A stretch of DNA of 64,000 nt from Parietaria judaica. Taxonomy: Eukaryota > Streptophyta > Magnoliopsida > Rosales > Urticaceae. How positions within the stretch are numbered: the stretch's first letter is position 1; each line of letters starts with the position of its first letter. A program made the position numbers and the translations under genes. Below the pieces are notes generated by a model, which did no database searches, was not told the DNA's origin, and saw nothing but the letters and a program-made list of their open reading frames with translations. Shown piece by piece: positions 21,942 through 34,239 of the stretch. The stretch covers positions 8,339,501 through 8,403,500 of the forward strand of contig OX940870.1 in the NCBI GenBank assembly GCA_954871525.1, written 5' to 3'.

Positions 21942-23476
21942 CTCTGCCCTGCAATCATTTTCTTTCTCATGTAAATAAACCCTAACCCTAGCTTCTAACA
22001 CCACGTGGCTGCTCATGATTGGTTAACTCTTTACGCTTCTGAATCTCCTGGTCTTCGCACGTGTAGTCTTCGGTCGGAGGGAGCGAAGTAATGCAAAGCT
22101 TAACACTTTATAATTTGGCCTATAAGAGAGGGTATAAATACTTTATAATTGTCCTATGTAAATATATACTAATAATAATAATTGTTATAAATGCCTCTAA
22201 TAAAAATTAGTTTACCTGTAAGAATTCCGGGATTATGGTAGCTGAGTCTAAATAATATATTTATATTTTAGAATATGAAATATTATTTTGATGAATACAT
22301 CTCGAGCGTCCGCATACTTATCGATTGTTTGTAGACCAGTGAAATCGGTGTTTAAAAACATGAATCAGTCGGCATATCCGTAAAATTGAACTAATGACGT
22401 TTGATGGGCATGAAATATTTGAACGTTGATTCAAAGGACTTATATAAATTTCCCAAAAAAAATTAAGAAAAAGGGAAAGAAAAAGGAAAAGTGGAAATAT
22501 ATAAATGGGCTTTGAAAGTGGATACGGAATACGGATCATCCGGTAAAAGATGCTTTGTAAGTTAATGGCTTCTTGAAAGCTTAAAAAGGGCAAAGCTTTT
22601 GGGTTTCAAAAAGTCAAGAGTGTTCGCTTCGTTTAAGTCTTCCCATTTTGCTTTATTGACATTTCACTCTCATTTCTTTTGGTAATTCACTTTACTATTG
22701 ACAATAATACTTTATATTGTATGTTATTTATTTATGAATTTACAAATGCACGACCACAGGATCATATATATATATATATATATATATATAGATCTTTGGG
22801 TAATGTGAAGCTGCTTTATAGGATGGTATCAAAAGACACGTAGCCGTCGGTATGATTAATATTCCCTAATAAATCATACATAAATGTGTCGATTTATCGA
22901 AATTACAAAAGAATAAATAATTATGTATTAATTAGTTGATTCCAAGTTACGATAAAAGTTCTAATAACATCATTGTAAAGCTATTAGGCTATGTAGTACT
23001 ATGTGTGTTGTACTATCCTATGTTTGAGAAGCATATCATGTGTTGGGCTCCTACTCAATAAAATATCCCACATACAAAATCACATTTATACGTAAATAAA
23101 TATTAGATGTATATCGATATTTTTTGGGCTCTTAACATAATCCATTTCAGGCCCATAAGCTTTTAGATCTGATATGGGCCTGTTTTAAGCGAAAGATAAT
23201 AAACGACAACCGATTTGATTCAATAAATTTTGGGAACATGATCATATTAACTTTAAGTCGTCTCTAAATTCTCTTTTGCATCACTTTCCAAATAGTATTG
23301 TAAAAGTAATTAAGAAAATGAAAATTAAATAATTCTAGTACTAGGAAGTAGGAATAGCTTGGACATATGGTGAATTTGTACTCTAGAATGCCATCTCGTA
23401 AAACAAATCCATCAGTTATTTTTTCTAAAACTAGAAAAAAAACATCTGTATAAAGATAATGATTTATGAATTCACT
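21942..23476. other. AT-rich intergenic DNA
   Basis: No gene or transposon coding sequence is seen. A (TA)n run lies near 22768-22790. Confidence 0.6.
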
Positions 23477-23484
23477 ATTGAATA

Positions 23485-24693
23485 TAGAGGTGTCAAGTGG
23501 GCTGGGCCGGCCCAGGCCCACCCACCCCGACTCGTAAAAAAAGCGGGTTCGCCTCGCACCGCCTCATTTTTTGTGGGCCGAGGTAGACTCACCCCTATCA
23601 AAAGGTCAGGCTAAGCCCAAATAAACCAGCCCCGTTTAAAAGCCCACATAAACCATATTTTTAAATTTATAAACTATTAAGTTGTAATACTTATAATAAT
23701 AAAAATATTATAAAAAGTTACTCTAAATATTTTATTGTCATAGAAATTAAAAATTATCTTTATATTACATGAGGTATTAATTTATTTTGTATTTATATTA
23801 TACATAATGTAGGACTTAAATTTTTAAACTTTATTAATCAAGATTCGCTAATCGATTTGCATTCTCTGATTAAATTTTATTTTGAAAATGAATTAATTAA
23901 TTACGACATTGAGTGATTTCATGTAGAAAACATAGTTTATTAATTCACTACTTTCAACTTTACAATTTATAATTACAATTTATAATTACTGGCCACGTTC
24001 ATAAATCATTATTTTAATTTTACGTTCAATAATTAATTTCGAAATCACTTATTATCATTTTATTATTCAATTATCACTACCATATTCACTATTTAACCTC
24101 TACATTTTGAAATTCACGAATCAATTCAACATTCATTAATTTTAAACTTTCAACTATAATTCGCTAATCAATTTCATAACATTCTAAATCAATTTCATTA
24201 TTAACGAGTTACAGACCTTCGACGACTCATTAATATCTTTCATATTAACTTATTCATTTAGATTTCATAATTGACTAGTTTCAACTTTACAATTTATAAT
24301 TATTGGTCAATCATTATTCATTATTCACTATTCGAAAATTATTATTCATTAATTAATTTCAAAATCATGTATTCTCATTTTATTATTCACTTTCAATTTC
24401 ACTTTTATATTCACTATTCATTTTGTAAAAATGTATTACTCTTCGTAAAAACCCAACCCATTTTGATTTGTGAAAAGCCCACTAAATTTGACTCGTAAAA
24501 AACCCGCCCCGCATCGCCCCACGACATTGTGGGTTTGGGTTCATGGGACAGGGTGGGCCTTGATGCCTTTTTTCAAAACCCGCCCCGGCCCGCCTGGCTC
24601 ATTGAACGGGACGGGTCAAGCTCACCCGTTTAACATGCGGTCTTAACGGGTTGTGGGCCGGGCCGGCCCACCCCGGCCCACTTGACACCTCTA
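23485..24693. mobile_element. hAT-type non-autonomous element, 1.2 kb
   Basis: The termini are TAGAGGTGTCAAGTGGGC and its inverse (23485 and 24693). Flanks give an imperfect 8-bp duplication, ATTGAATA (23477-23484) versus CTTGCATA (24694-24701), 6 of 8 matching, as in an older hAT insertion. The ends are GC-rich with GGGCCGGCCC palindromes and CCCGCCCCG runs; the 900-bp core is AT-rich with recurring ATTCA/ATTTCA strings. No transposase frame is present. Confidence 0.8.
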
Positions 24694-24772
24694 CTTGCAT
24701 ATGTGGTTACATTTTAGGAGACTTTTGTGTTGAATTTCCACTGCATTTCTAACATGTTTTCATGAATTCATG

Positions 24773-25333
24773 TTATGATTTCTTGGTATATGTGGTATTC
24801 CGGGTCGGTCTAACATATGAGCGAGTTGGGCGGTCGTCTAAGGCCCAACCGCTGAGTCCAAATGCCCCCCCAAGATCCACCACCCAGTCAATCTTGGGAC
24901 CGCCGTTCTCACGCCGAAAGCAGCGGTGGAACTCGACGAAACCACCCCAGGATATCTCCGCGGATGCATCCTCCCAAGACGCGTCTCTATGTGCAGACAC
25001 CTGCTTAGTTGCAGTCCGGACCTCGCCCCTGGTCTTCAACTCGGTGAAGAGCTCTCAGTCTCAATAACGAACTCGCAAGTCGGCCACATGACACTTCCAG
25101 CTCGCTCTCAAGGTCTGACACCATGAGAACTGTGCGCTCAAGATTCAGGCGACGCTCATTCTCCATGTCCTATGCTTGTAGAAGTCATCTATGGTCTTTT
25201 GCAAAAGAGCCCTTGCTTCCTCAAGATCAGGCGCAACATCATATTGACCGACAATCACACCCTGAGCATGGGCATAAGCTGCCTACTTCGTCAAGGTCTT
25301 AACCTCCCTCAGCAGATCATCTAGCTCAGTCCT
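24773..25333 (-). pseudogene. broken coiled-coil gene fragment, possible transposon ORF relic
   Basis: On the minus strand, after a possible splice acceptor TTTACAG at about 25333, one frame gives ELDDLLREVKTLTK, a stop, then AYAHAQGVIVGQYDVAPDLEEARALL. A neighbouring frame continues as a heptad-like helix (ENERRLNLERTVLMVSDLE). An 88-residue open stretch follows (24773-25039). Stops and at least one frameshift show it is dead. The helical, acidic style recalls the antisense proteins of Tat elements, but this is inference; no family is recognised with certainty. Confidence 0.4.
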
Positions 25334-25769
25334 GTAAATCGTTAAATGTTAAAGACTTGAAATATGAGTCAATTTTTGTTTTTATAGTAAACTCTTGCAT
25401 AACTCGTACAATAACATACTAGAACAAATAAGTCATACATGTTCGTAAATTACTATACAACTCTTGCAATAGATTTACTAGTGATTATAAAAGTAATAGG
25501 AAAAAAATATTTCGAAATTTAAATATATTATTCATAATAATTATACAAAAATTAATTATTATAATTAATAATTAAGTTTAATATGGTCCAAAAAAATGTA
25601 TTAGTGGGTGTAAATTAATTTTATGAAGCTATGGGCAATTCCCTTAAACATTAGGTGTATTTTGGGCATTTCATAGATTTTTCTTTAATCAATTAACCAA
25701 TCAATCAACAATTCACTTCCTTATATAGATGAATTTGAAATCACCATGTGTATATATAGCATTTTCGAA
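25334..25769. other. AT-rich spacer
   Basis: Nothing is recognised here; sequence is AT-rich without open frames of note. Confidence 0.6.
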
Positions 25770-26175
25770 ATCAATGTCCTAGATCCAATGGTTGGAATTA
25801 ATTCCAAAATCAATCTAACAGACCATATTGATTCAAGAAAAAAAAAATTCCAAGAGTAATAGAAATCAATTTCTCTCTCAATAAATTCGAATTATATATG
25901 CCATATATACGTGTTAATTAATTTCCAATCCGATGGTTAAAATTAAATCATAAACCAATCTAAAAGACATAATTAATTTTCAATACTTCGAAAACCTTAA
26001 CTTGGTCACCAAGTTTATAATTTCGAATTATGCGTAAGGGGAAAAATCAATTATCTCAATCCAATGGTTGATATAAAATGATTTCCGATATAATGGATAA
26101 AATTAATTTTAAGGTTTTCTCACAAATACCTAAAACTTTGATACTTATGCTGCAATTTTTACATAGCCAACTAGG
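25770..26175. mobile_element. diverged fragment of the 28880-31655 LTR family
   Basis: The stretch is collinear with about 29695-30070 of the solo LTR. Shared strings in the same order include CTAGATCCAATGGTT, a TGGTCACCAAG block, AATCAATTATCT followed by ATCCAAYGG, and TTGGTACTTATGC-like sequence near the right end. Divergence is high, so it is older than, or from a different subfamily of, the solo LTR. Ends are approximate. Confidence 0.7.
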
Positions 26176-26207
26176 TCAAACGCAAGCTCAACTTAGACAC
26201 ACTATAA

Positions 26208-26560
26208 ATGTGATTACCGGGGTGTCCTTGTTGGATTTATTGCACGTATTATCAAGGATGTGGAATCACCGGTGCCGGCGGGGTGCCAAGCAATTGTCCA
26301 TGGCCTCCAACTCGTCCGTGGTCGTGGTTGGCGAGTATCAGACGTGGAATCCGATTGCCTAAGAGCGACCCAACTTACCAACTCAAGAAGGGGGGGGAGA
26401 AATATGCAACGAAGCGGCTAATAGAATGGCTAGGAATCGCCTTTCGGAGCGTATTGCCAACATGTGGTTGAATGTTTGCCCCAAGTAGCTTGTAAATGAC
26501 ATTCAAAGGAATTCAATCCCTCTTTCCTTTTAATGAAATATGTTTCTTCCCAAAAAAAAA
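26208..26560 (+). mobile_element. 5'-truncated LINE, 3' RNase H end
   Basis: One frame reads YRGVLVGFIARIIKD and then CQAIVHGLQLVRGRGWRVSD, part of the LINE RNase H domain, up to about 26380. An internal deletion follows with a G8 run at 26391-26398, then the family's 3' tail and a nine-A end (26552-26560). No target duplication was found. It sits next to the diverged LTR fragment. Confidence 0.82.
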
Positions 26561-27347
26561 GAGTTATATTTTTCCATCTTAGCCTACATTGGAAGACCAC
26601 GAGCTAGATCATGGACGAAGAGTACACGTGTTAAGGCTGGAAAAGAGAGGTTTGAAGGCTGATGGAGAAGTAGGCATATCTGAGTATGACAACGTTGAAC
26701 TAAGAAAGGAAATGAGAATAAGAAGAGTTATGGCATAAGTTCTAAGAGTTTTAAGAGGGTTGTTTTAGGCATTTTTTAGGCAACATTTTAGAGCTCATCA
26801 ACCTTCCAACATCCTCTACTAATTGCGGTTCTTTTAAATATGTTTATGAGATGCTTTAACTCCGAATTTATGTTTGTATTTATAATAGCTATGAACTAAT
26901 TTTGTCACGGTTGGGTTACTTGTTGAACCTAGATTAGTGATAGTTTAATGACTATATGTTGTTTGCTATTTGGTTTTGAGATATTGTTTATCCAAGTTGT
27001 GTTAGTATTAAAATATCTCTTGATGAATGAGAACATTTGGTTAAGGGATTTGACATCTTAAGAAATTTTGTAAAAAAATACTTTAGAGTGAATTTAACTT
27101 ATCATTGGATAATGCAAGAAGTTTGGTTTAGGAATGAGCTAAGTTTTTTTACAATAATTTAGCATTGGATATTTTTTTTGTTATTAGATAAGTTAGAGCA
27201 TGGGATTATTCCAAAATGAGTATAATAAATCATGCTTACGAAGTTTTCAGAAGTGATTTTGTACTGAAATGTAGTTGGCAATCTCTGCTCACTTTTAGTA
27301 ACACACAACAAAACGTAAAACATAAAATCTAAGTAAAACTAGCAATC
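26561..27347. other. AT-rich intergenic DNA
   Basis: No coding sequence or repeat structure is recognised. Confidence 0.6.
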
Positions 27348-27355
27348 CCGACCAT

Positions 27356-28122
27356 CAGGGTGAAATTTTTGTACTCGGTTCCCGATTTCGTCCCGCTTCT
27401 GGTACCGGTATCGGACCGTTTTAGTATAAAATCAGTTTTTTTTTTCTTTTACCAAACCCTAAAAACGGACGTCCCGGTTCTGGTTTAAAAAACTTGAACC
27501 AAAACTAGATAAAAATATGAAATTCTTGATTTTTTTGTCCTTGTTCTGGTTTTATGTAGTTTTGTTTTAAGATTGTGCTTCCGAGAGTGTTTCCCTTCCA
27601 TTTTCTGGTTCTTTTGCCTCAAGAGCTCTTATTTTTCTGTTTATTTAGTGAGATGTGATTTAAGAAGCTGAGATTCTTTATTTTTCAATACGATCTTCTT
27701 TACATATTATAATTGAATATTTTGACTGAATTATTCATTGTTTTCAGAGCTGAAGTCTTTTCTCTAGATATATTGAATACGATTAGGGATTTTTTCATTG
27801 TATAAGTGTGTATTTTGCAGTATAATATATTAAATTGAATATATCTCTGTGTGTTTGTGATGGAAAAAAAAAAAAAATTACTTGTTCAAATCAATTTATA
27901 AATATTGTCTATGTCCTGGATTTTGTCCCGGTTTTCGTCCCGGATTTTCGTCCAAAAAAAATCAGGATTTTAATATGTGTCCTGGTTTCGATTTGAAAAA
28001 AAAAAATCAAGACTTTTCCAAACCAGAACCAGAACCGGGACAGAAAAATGGTGTCCCGGTTTTTCCAGGACATGGTCAAAAAATGGTCGAATTCGCGGTT
28101 CACGGCTCCGATTTCACCCCTA
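27356..28122. mobile_element. hAT-type MITE, 767 bp
   Basis: A perfect 8-bp duplication CCGACCAT (27348-27355 and 28123-28130) flanks termini CAGGGTGAAAT and, inverted, TAGGGGTGAAAT; the left end has lost one G. Subterminal inverted motifs of the GGTTCTGGTT/AACCAGAACC type surround an AT-rich core. The small frames within encode no transposase. Confidence 0.88.
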
Positions 28123-28289
28123 CCGACCATCTTCTTTTCCCGAATATCTTATCTATAAATTTGCGATTTCGATTACCGCTGCGCTGTTTTTCCTATTTTA
28201 ATTTTTAAATAACATCATTTTAACCAATAGAATTACAAAGAAAAAACTCAATCATTTTTCTTAACAAAAACTGATTATGAAAATTTAAT

Positions 28290-28879
28290 TGTCGTTAATT
28301 TAGTCCTCGTGGAGACGATACTCACTTATTTATTTTACTACTTGAAGTGACTCTTATACTTACGAGACATTTTACGCAACACGTTTTTTACGCCGTTGCC
28401 GAGGATTAATTTTACTGAGAATTTATCAAGAAAATCAATTTTTTTGTTTCTTTAAAAATTATGATACAGTCCCTTGTTTTTTGGGTAATGCAAATTTAAA
28501 CAGGAGTATATGTCGAGATCACATATAAGAAATTAGTGACATTGACCAATGGAATCCTTTATCACTTCCATGAAATGAGTTCCTTCAATTCGTATAAGGC
28601 GGGCAACATCGCACAAGCCGTGAAAGCGGCTGAGATTCAATGTATCTTATGTAGAGGGCACAAGTACGAGCACTGTTCATCAAATCTTGATGCGGTGTGG
28701 TTTGGGGAAAACAAGAAAATACTCTCGAACCCGCACTCAAGCATTACATCCGGGATGGAGCCATCACCCAAATTTTTCGTGGCCGAATAAGTATGTGGGA
28801 CCATCAAAGAAAAATGAGTGGTACACAGATCAGCAAGAATCATTGAGCTTCCAACAGTTTGAAGATAAGACTATGTTAC
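28290..28879 (+). mobile_element. old Ty3/gypsy remnant, LTR end/PBS and partial gag
   Basis: Sequence at 28390-28406 (ACGCCGTTGCCGAGGAT) is close to the GGCGCCGTTGCCGGGGA primer-binding region of Athila/Tekay-type elements and follows LTR-like sequence with CTCGTGGAGACGATACTC. From about 28536 a degraded gag fragment is visible: a zinc knuckle (CILCRGHKYEHC), then, after a frame change, HPGWSHHPNFSWPNKY, a hallmark of Athila-like gag. The fragment is interrupted at 28879 by a solo LTR and resumes in the same frame at 31661. Confidence 0.72.
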
Positions 28880-31655
28880 TGTTGGAAATCGGGGTTCGAC
28901 ACCCGACTTCATTACCACAAAATAAGCCTCCGAGCCGTCCCGGTAACGTTTAAAAAATTATTTTAAAGGGGAAAACTAGTTATCGGACCAATGACACGAA
29001 TATCGGGTGATTACCATTTTAAGAAGACCCGATAAATATTACGAATTTAATATTTCATAATCATTATTAATAAGCTAGTCGAATAGGAAATAAATAGAAA
29101 GTGGTAAATGGTTGCATTTATCAACCCAATGAATAAGTCCATACCTCGGTTGACATTTTCGGCTACGGACTCTGAAGTTCGGCACGGCTCCGCTGGTGAC
29201 GAGGGAAACACCCGTGATCTTCCGGGATATTATCCTGGATCCCTCGTGTCGAAGCGTGGGCTACGCCGGTAGGACTCCGTCGCAAAATTTAACTAACAGT
29301 TCTTTTTAAGCTACCGGAGAAAATGTCTCCTAAGCCGAAACAGAAAAAGAGATCAGAAGCAGAAAACTCGCAGACCCTAAAGAGAGAGGGAGAGCTCGAG
29401 TTTTTGCTCTGGGGAGAGGTGTATCAAATGTGTAGAATCAGCTTCCTATTTATAGGCTCAAGCTGTAACCGATTTGGAGATTTTCCCTCCCAATTTTCCA
29501 ATTCTTTTAATTAAATATAAATAATTATTTCAATCCAATGATCCAGATTCAATCTCATCTAGATCCAATTGATACAATTAATCAGGGATTTAATTAATTA
29601 AATAATATAAGATAAGATTAAAACATTTAATCTTATCATCATATTATATATTTTCGAATTATATTATACATATATATTTAAATTTGAATTTGTTAATGAT
29701 TATCTAGATCCAATGGTTAAAATTAAATCTTAAACAAATCCAATGGATCAAATCAATTAGGGTTAAAATAAAATGCCCTAGGGTTTTAATAAAACCCTAG
29801 TTCGAATTATATAGTATATATAATATTAATTAATTTCTAATCCGACGGTAAAGATTAAATCTTAAAAACGATCCAACAGATATAATTAATCAACAAAATT
29901 CGAAATACCTAAGCCTGGTCACCAAGCTATCAATTTCTAATTACTATTGGGGTTCAAATCAATTATCTTAATCCAACGGCTGATATTAAATCATAACCGA
30001 TCCAATGGATTAAATTGATTTTAGGGATTTGCTAAAATACCAGAACATTTGGTACTTATGCCGCAAATATAGAATGTACAAAACATATGATTCGAAATTG
30101 CTAGGGTTTTTCTTTCAAAATAAAATAAAATTTGCTAGGGTTTCAAATTACCAAACCCTAATTCGAATTTTAAACATTTAATATATATAAATATATATTT
30201 TATTTATTAATATGAATCTATTAGTTATTAATTAATTATTAATAAGATATTAATAATTAAATTCAAATAATTAAATTATATTAATAATTCCTGATCTCAA
30301 TATCATACATTAAAATATCATGGTGTCACACCATCATTTAAATTCGTGATATGTGATTTAATTTCATAGTTTATCGAACCGAGCATAAACTTAGAAAATC
30401 CATAAATCACAAACCGTAAGTCGAAATGACTTGGTTAAAAAAGAAAAGTTACTTAGAATTTAATTTACAACAACATGGTGCTGAAAGAAAATCTAAATTC
30501 TATCTTTCTTTATATAAGTTAATTGCGTGTACCAAAATATGGTACTTTTACCATGCTGACGATAAAACTATCTGACGTCTGCCACAAACCTTTCAGTTTT
30601 AAAAGTCTACCAAATGATTAAACATTATCCATAATGTACTTTAATCACGTACGTATCATCCGTTACGGAGCTATCTTGGGGACCGTGGACCCGTATCACT
30701 TAAGCTCCAACGAACTGCTAGTTATTCGTCAAACCTCGAAGTGATTCCACTATAGACCCGAGGCTGCACTCTTTAGTGATACGGTATATATTATTCCCTT
30801 TATACAGCAGGGTGTCCATTTATACAATTAAATTCGGGTTATTGTTCTTTCACTTGATGATTCACACATGAGCAGGCGGTTTTTACCGTAATGCCTCTCG
30901 TTGCATTTTCCTCCTTGAATCAGTCACTAATATTATGAGTGACCCACTTATGGTTTCGATTCATAAGTTGCGCACGGGTACCTCTCACTTGTCACCACCG
31001 ACACTCAAGGGATCCATCATGACTCTGAAGAGAGCTGTGTGATGCCCATGTCTATGATCAAGCTACCCTCACTACTGACTATCATGTTCCCAATATAATA
31101 GTGTTGGGAACAACGGTAATATCTTGTGTTCTTTAACGGTTAAATCAAAGAACAATCAAGCCAGTAGCTCGGACTCAAGATCACTCAGGACTTAGAACTA
31201 ATATCCATTTGATCATCTATTTGTGACTCAACTTCAAGTTATCAGTGACGGTCTTATATGATATCTTGTTGAGTTTGAGTCAGGTCCATTCCAGTATGAA
31301 GACACTTCACACTTGATGCACTTCTAGTGAGTGTGACACACACACATAATCCAGAATAGGATTGTCACTTGGTCACATTAATGACCTTACACGATTAATG
31401 GGCTCCCACCTAGTTAATCATGTCACAGGCGTTTTAAGTTCATTTATTATGATTATTAATTCTTCCTCACATTGACTCTGTTGTGATAATAAAAACATAA
31501 TTGCATCATTTATGAACTAAGGAACAAACATTCTATTTTACTCTACCAGAAACTATAATAAGATTAACATAATGAGTATCATCTTTATTCAATGACATGT
31601 CATAATCTTTTACAAATGGATAAATTATCTTGTTTAAGGACACATATGTCCAACA
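28880..31655 (-). mobile_element. solo LTR, 2.8 kb
   Basis: The 2,776-bp block runs TGTTGGAAATC...TGTCCAACA on the plus strand, is bounded by a 5-bp duplication GTTAC (28875-28879 and 31656-31660), and has no internal coding region. Minus-strand orientation is inferred from a TATA box late in the repeat followed by CT-rich leader-like sequence. A solo LTR arises by recombination between the two LTRs of a full element. Superfamily is not certain. It is nested inside an older gypsy gag fragment. Confidence 0.87.
29446..29454 (-). promoter_or_regulatory. TATA box within solo LTR
   Basis: TATAAATAG on the minus strand (context GAGCCTATAAATAGGA) is followed by pyrimidine-rich sequence. It is the likely promoter of the lost element and indicates the LTR orientation. 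Confidence 0.55.
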
Positions 31656-31725
31656 GTTACAACAACCGTCGCTAAATTGCTTACACCAAATGCAACCTCA
31701 TATTAATGATTCATCCAAAATCCCG
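31656..31725 (+). mobile_element. continuation of old gypsy gag fragment
   Basis: After the right GTTAC duplication the gag-like reading frame of 28690-28879 resumes without a stop for about 20 codons (QQPSLNCLHQMQPH) and then is lost. This shows the solo LTR sits inside the old gag sequence. Confidence 0.6.
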
Positions 31726-33549
31726 AAAAAAGGTTGGACCGGCCCTATAATCTCATAAAGAATTCCTACGCAAATTTAATGTCGTTAAATGATCTACTGA
31801 CAACAAGCACTAGAGCTTGATCTAGATTTTTTTTTTGAAATGGTCTGCAAGTTTATATATTATTAATTTTAATAATATAGAAAATATTATATTTTACCAA
31901 CAAGGCAAATATTATATATTATGGACCATTTTCAAAAGAACAGCGTATATCTTTTAAACTTCACTAGTCAAATATTTCGGTATTTTGTTGATAGTCTTAC
32001 AGTTTAGGATGAATTTCAAGCCAACCTTTCTCTTTTTAGAATTTATACATCTTCGAGTTTTTAACCACGTGATGTTATAGTGTGTTTTTATAAACGCGAT
32101 CATAACATCTTCATTTATTATTTACATCATCACACATAACTAAGGTTAAGAATTTTAGCTCGACATTTTGTAGAGGTATTATAAATTTTTTTAAAAAAAA
32201 TCAATAACAGTTGAAAATATAATACATATTTTTACGACAATAGTTAAATTCAGTATAATTTGCAGACGTGATAAGTTCCTATACCACATCAATTTTGCAT
32301 TGAGTTAAAATGTATTTATATTTAATGTGCGGAAATATGGGACAAAGAGTGAAGCAAAATACTTGGCAAAGACGGTTTGACTGTTTTTGTATTAGTTGTG
32401 ATAAATCAGAAAACGATCCAAGAGTTTGAAAATGGTTATACAAGATTATGATCATGAAAAAGATGGGAACATTTCAAATTCAAACCAATACAGACCAATT
32501 ACTGCCACTTCTGAATGGTCGCTACCTTCAGAACATGTAACTATCTTTGGGTCTTTATATTTCGTTTTTGAAACAGAAACGTTATTTCTGCTCCTTGTAT
32601 AATTTCTACTCTCAGAAAAACACCTCCAGAAAGTGTTCTTGCTTACGGTCGGAACTTCGTTTCGTCTTGCGATTTCCAGGGAAAAGACTTGTCTTATCCT
32701 GAGTGTTCTTGCAAGCAGACTCAAATACGTTTTTGAGTGGTCGAAACACAATTAAGAAAGTGATCATATGCACGATTCAAGCCGTGACGTTTTCAATCTC
32801 GAAGAAATTTCCTAACATTTCCTTCTCCTAGAGAGGCTGCTTTCGATTCCCAATGGGGGAAGTGGATGGAATGGAAGTAAGTGGGGGTTGAAACAAAAAC
32901 GCAATAATTAAAAAAACATTATTTTGGTTATCTTTTTGTAAAAGAAGCAATATATTAAATTAGGGTTTTGTTGGCTTTTGAATATATAAATGTGAAGTGG
33001 GGGAGAGAAGATAAGGTGATAGCAGCGTTAAAACCCACCCAACAGCAAGATCTCTTTCCCTTAGATTCTTTTTATCCAATCGAACCTCTTCTTCTTACAC
33101 ACAACATGTCTCTTTATTCATGTCTTCTTCGCCCAAAATAACTATTTTTTATTTTTATTACAAAGAAAGTTAATAGTATATCATCAACTTATCGTCATCA
33201 ATCTTGACAGTGCATTTATTTCATTTTTAAATTCTCTTTTTTTGGAGTGGCGTTGCAGAGAAGCAAGAAAGAACCCAACTATACATGTTTCTTCTTCTTC
33301 TCTCTCTCTCCCCGTATATTATTAATGATCCAGTTTTTGAGAGCGTATAAATATGTTACAATGTTAACCTTAGAATATAAACCCTATATATGTTGCACCA
33401 AAATACTATCACTCACTTCCTTAAGTTTTACCTAAGCAAGCAAATGATATGTATATTATATATATATATAAACAAGGAATAATGAATATATATAGATAGA
33501 TAGAACATATATATTTACCTGTGCAAGCAATTGTTCAATATTTAGAACT

Positions 33550-33581
<32 letters not shown>

Positions 33582-33674
33582 ATTCAATTGATTTATATAC
33601 AAGAAATATATATATATATATTTCAGCCAAGTGTTGACTTTCGAAAATGCAAAAGGGTATATATATGTGACATA
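31726..33674. other. AT-rich intergenic DNA
   Basis: No gene is recognised. Short frames near 32452-32751 (-) and 33247-33435 (+) have no family features. Short TA-rich tracts occur from 33446 to 33625. Confidence 0.6.
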
Positions 33675-33682
33675 CATATACG

Positions 33683-34231
33683 CAGTGACGGAGGGAGGGG
33701 GACCCACAATGGGCCCCTGCCCTCCCTCAATTCTCGTGAAAAAAAAAAGTAATACCTATGAGTCAGCAAGGTCGTATTGGTTGGAATTAGTCTCAATTAG
33801 CTAGGGTTAATCAATAAGTAGTTGTTTGACCGATTATTTAGCCTTCTGTTGCATGCATATAGCAAAATTAGTTGCTTAGGGTTTATTAATTTTTGTTTTC
33901 CTTCAATTAGATGCAGTAATGCGTATCTATTTCTTCAACTCCAGCAAGTATATTAAGTCCTAATCTTTAGGGAATAGTAAGTATTAGTTGGGGAACAAAC
34001 TGATTGCGGGATTACACGATCATGTACATTTCGTTCTTATAAAGCAACACCAAAACAAGTCTTCCTCTCACAAATTATATCGTGTCTATATGTGAAAATA
34101 TTATTTCGAATTGTGAGTGTGTGAGTGTTCTTAAGCTTGTATTAAATTTTTTTGTTTTATTTTGAAGTTATTTGTTTTCTTAAAAAATTATTCGGTGCCC
34201 CTTCTATATTGAAAGGCTGGCTCCGTCACTG
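33683..34231. mobile_element. hAT-type MITE, 549 bp
   Basis: Perfect 8-bp duplication CATATACG (33675-33682 and 34232-34239) and identical 11-bp termini CAGTGACGGAG (inverted at the right end as CTCCGTCACTG). The terminus resembles the CAGNGRCGGAGCCAG ends of Tip100-like plant hATs. There is no transposase coding sequence. Confidence 0.92.
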
Positions 34232-34239
34232 CATATACG

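Noticed and set aside
26078..26471. Small plus-strand frames near 26.1-26.5 kb
   Set aside because: They are out-of-frame readings of a decayed LTR fragment and LINE RNase H piece.
28536..28790. 84-residue frame as a small host zinc-finger gene
   Set aside because: Its motifs match gypsy gag and the frame breaks; an Athila-like remnant is the better reading.
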